A stretch of DNA of 5,585 nucleotides from NCBI GenBank assembly GCA_947427325.1, contig CANEHP010000150.1:1-5585 (forward strand), read 5' to 3'. The first letter of the stretch is position 1; each line of letters starts with the position of its first letter. The position numbers were made by a program, and so were the translations under genes. The notes below the pieces were generated by a model. It did no database searches. It was not told the origin of the DNA and saw nothing but the letters and a program-made list of their open reading frames with translations. This stretch comes from an uncultured Clostridia bacterium (GTDB lineage Bacteria > Bacillota > Clostridia > Oscillospirales > Ruminococcaceae). Shown in pieces: positions 5,553 to 5,585 of the stretch.

Positions 5553-5585
5553 CATAGGAATGGTGCGCAGATTTTCGAGCAAATT

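Larger units (their letters stand above)
4859..5585. other. AT-rich 727-base intergenic region with several promoters and inverted repeats, no large gene
   Basis: I find no convincing coding region longer than a few dozen codons on either strand. Base composition is visibly more AT-rich than the genes, especially 4985-5400. It contains two candidate minus-strand promoters, a candidate 22-codon ORF, a plus-strand promoter, inverted repeats at 5259-5292, 5401-5434 and 5461-5485, and copy 3 of the 14-base palindrome. A small direct repeat AAGCTTATG occurs at 5219-5227 and 5232-5240. A short palindrome GCATTTATGC lies at 4991-5000. No tRNA cloverleaf or rRNA fragment was recognised. Confidence 0.6.

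Overview
The window looks like chromosome of a low-to-moderate GC anaerobic Firmicute, most likely a gut clostridium of the Ruminococcaceae/Oscillospirales type. This is inferred from the gene families (a GGGtGRT protein next to an IscU/NifU-like scaffold, a GH25 lysozyme, a subgroup Ic-type aminotransferase), strong AGGAGG-like ribosome binding sites, and consensus sigma-A promoters with 17-base spacers. No rRNA, tRNA, CRISPR array, insertion sequence or phage gene is visible.

All four clear genes lie on the minus strand, so transcription reads from high to low coordinates. They are: a PLP-dependent aminotransferase (4858-3587) ending in a stem-loop (3530-3566); a membrane-anchored or secreted GH25 lysozyme-like protein with its own extended -10 promoter (CDS 3333-1924); an IscU/NifU-like Fe-S scaffold (1710-1015); and, 15 bases further on, a GGGtGRT-family protein (999 to the left edge) whose last sense codon visible here is at position 1. 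The last two form a tight two-gene operon driven by an extended -10 promoter at 1857-1885. That operon starts with a leader of about 140 nt that can fold so as to bury the scaffold gene's ribosome binding site.

The right-hand 727 bases (4859-5585) are AT-rich and hold no convincing large gene. They carry two candidate minus-strand promoters, a possible 22-residue hydrophobic microprotein, a strong plus-strand promoter that points out of the window, and several inverted repeats. A 14-base near-palindrome, AGAACAAGTTCTTA, occurs exactly three times, always between genes.

The points most worth following up are the scaffold/GGGtGRT pair of unknown function with its structured leader, the dispersed palindrome, the perfect 14-residue solenoid register in the lysozyme, and the orphan plus-strand transcript. 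The genes do not form one pathway: the aminotransferase and the lysozyme appear to be separate units beside the Fe-S-related operon.
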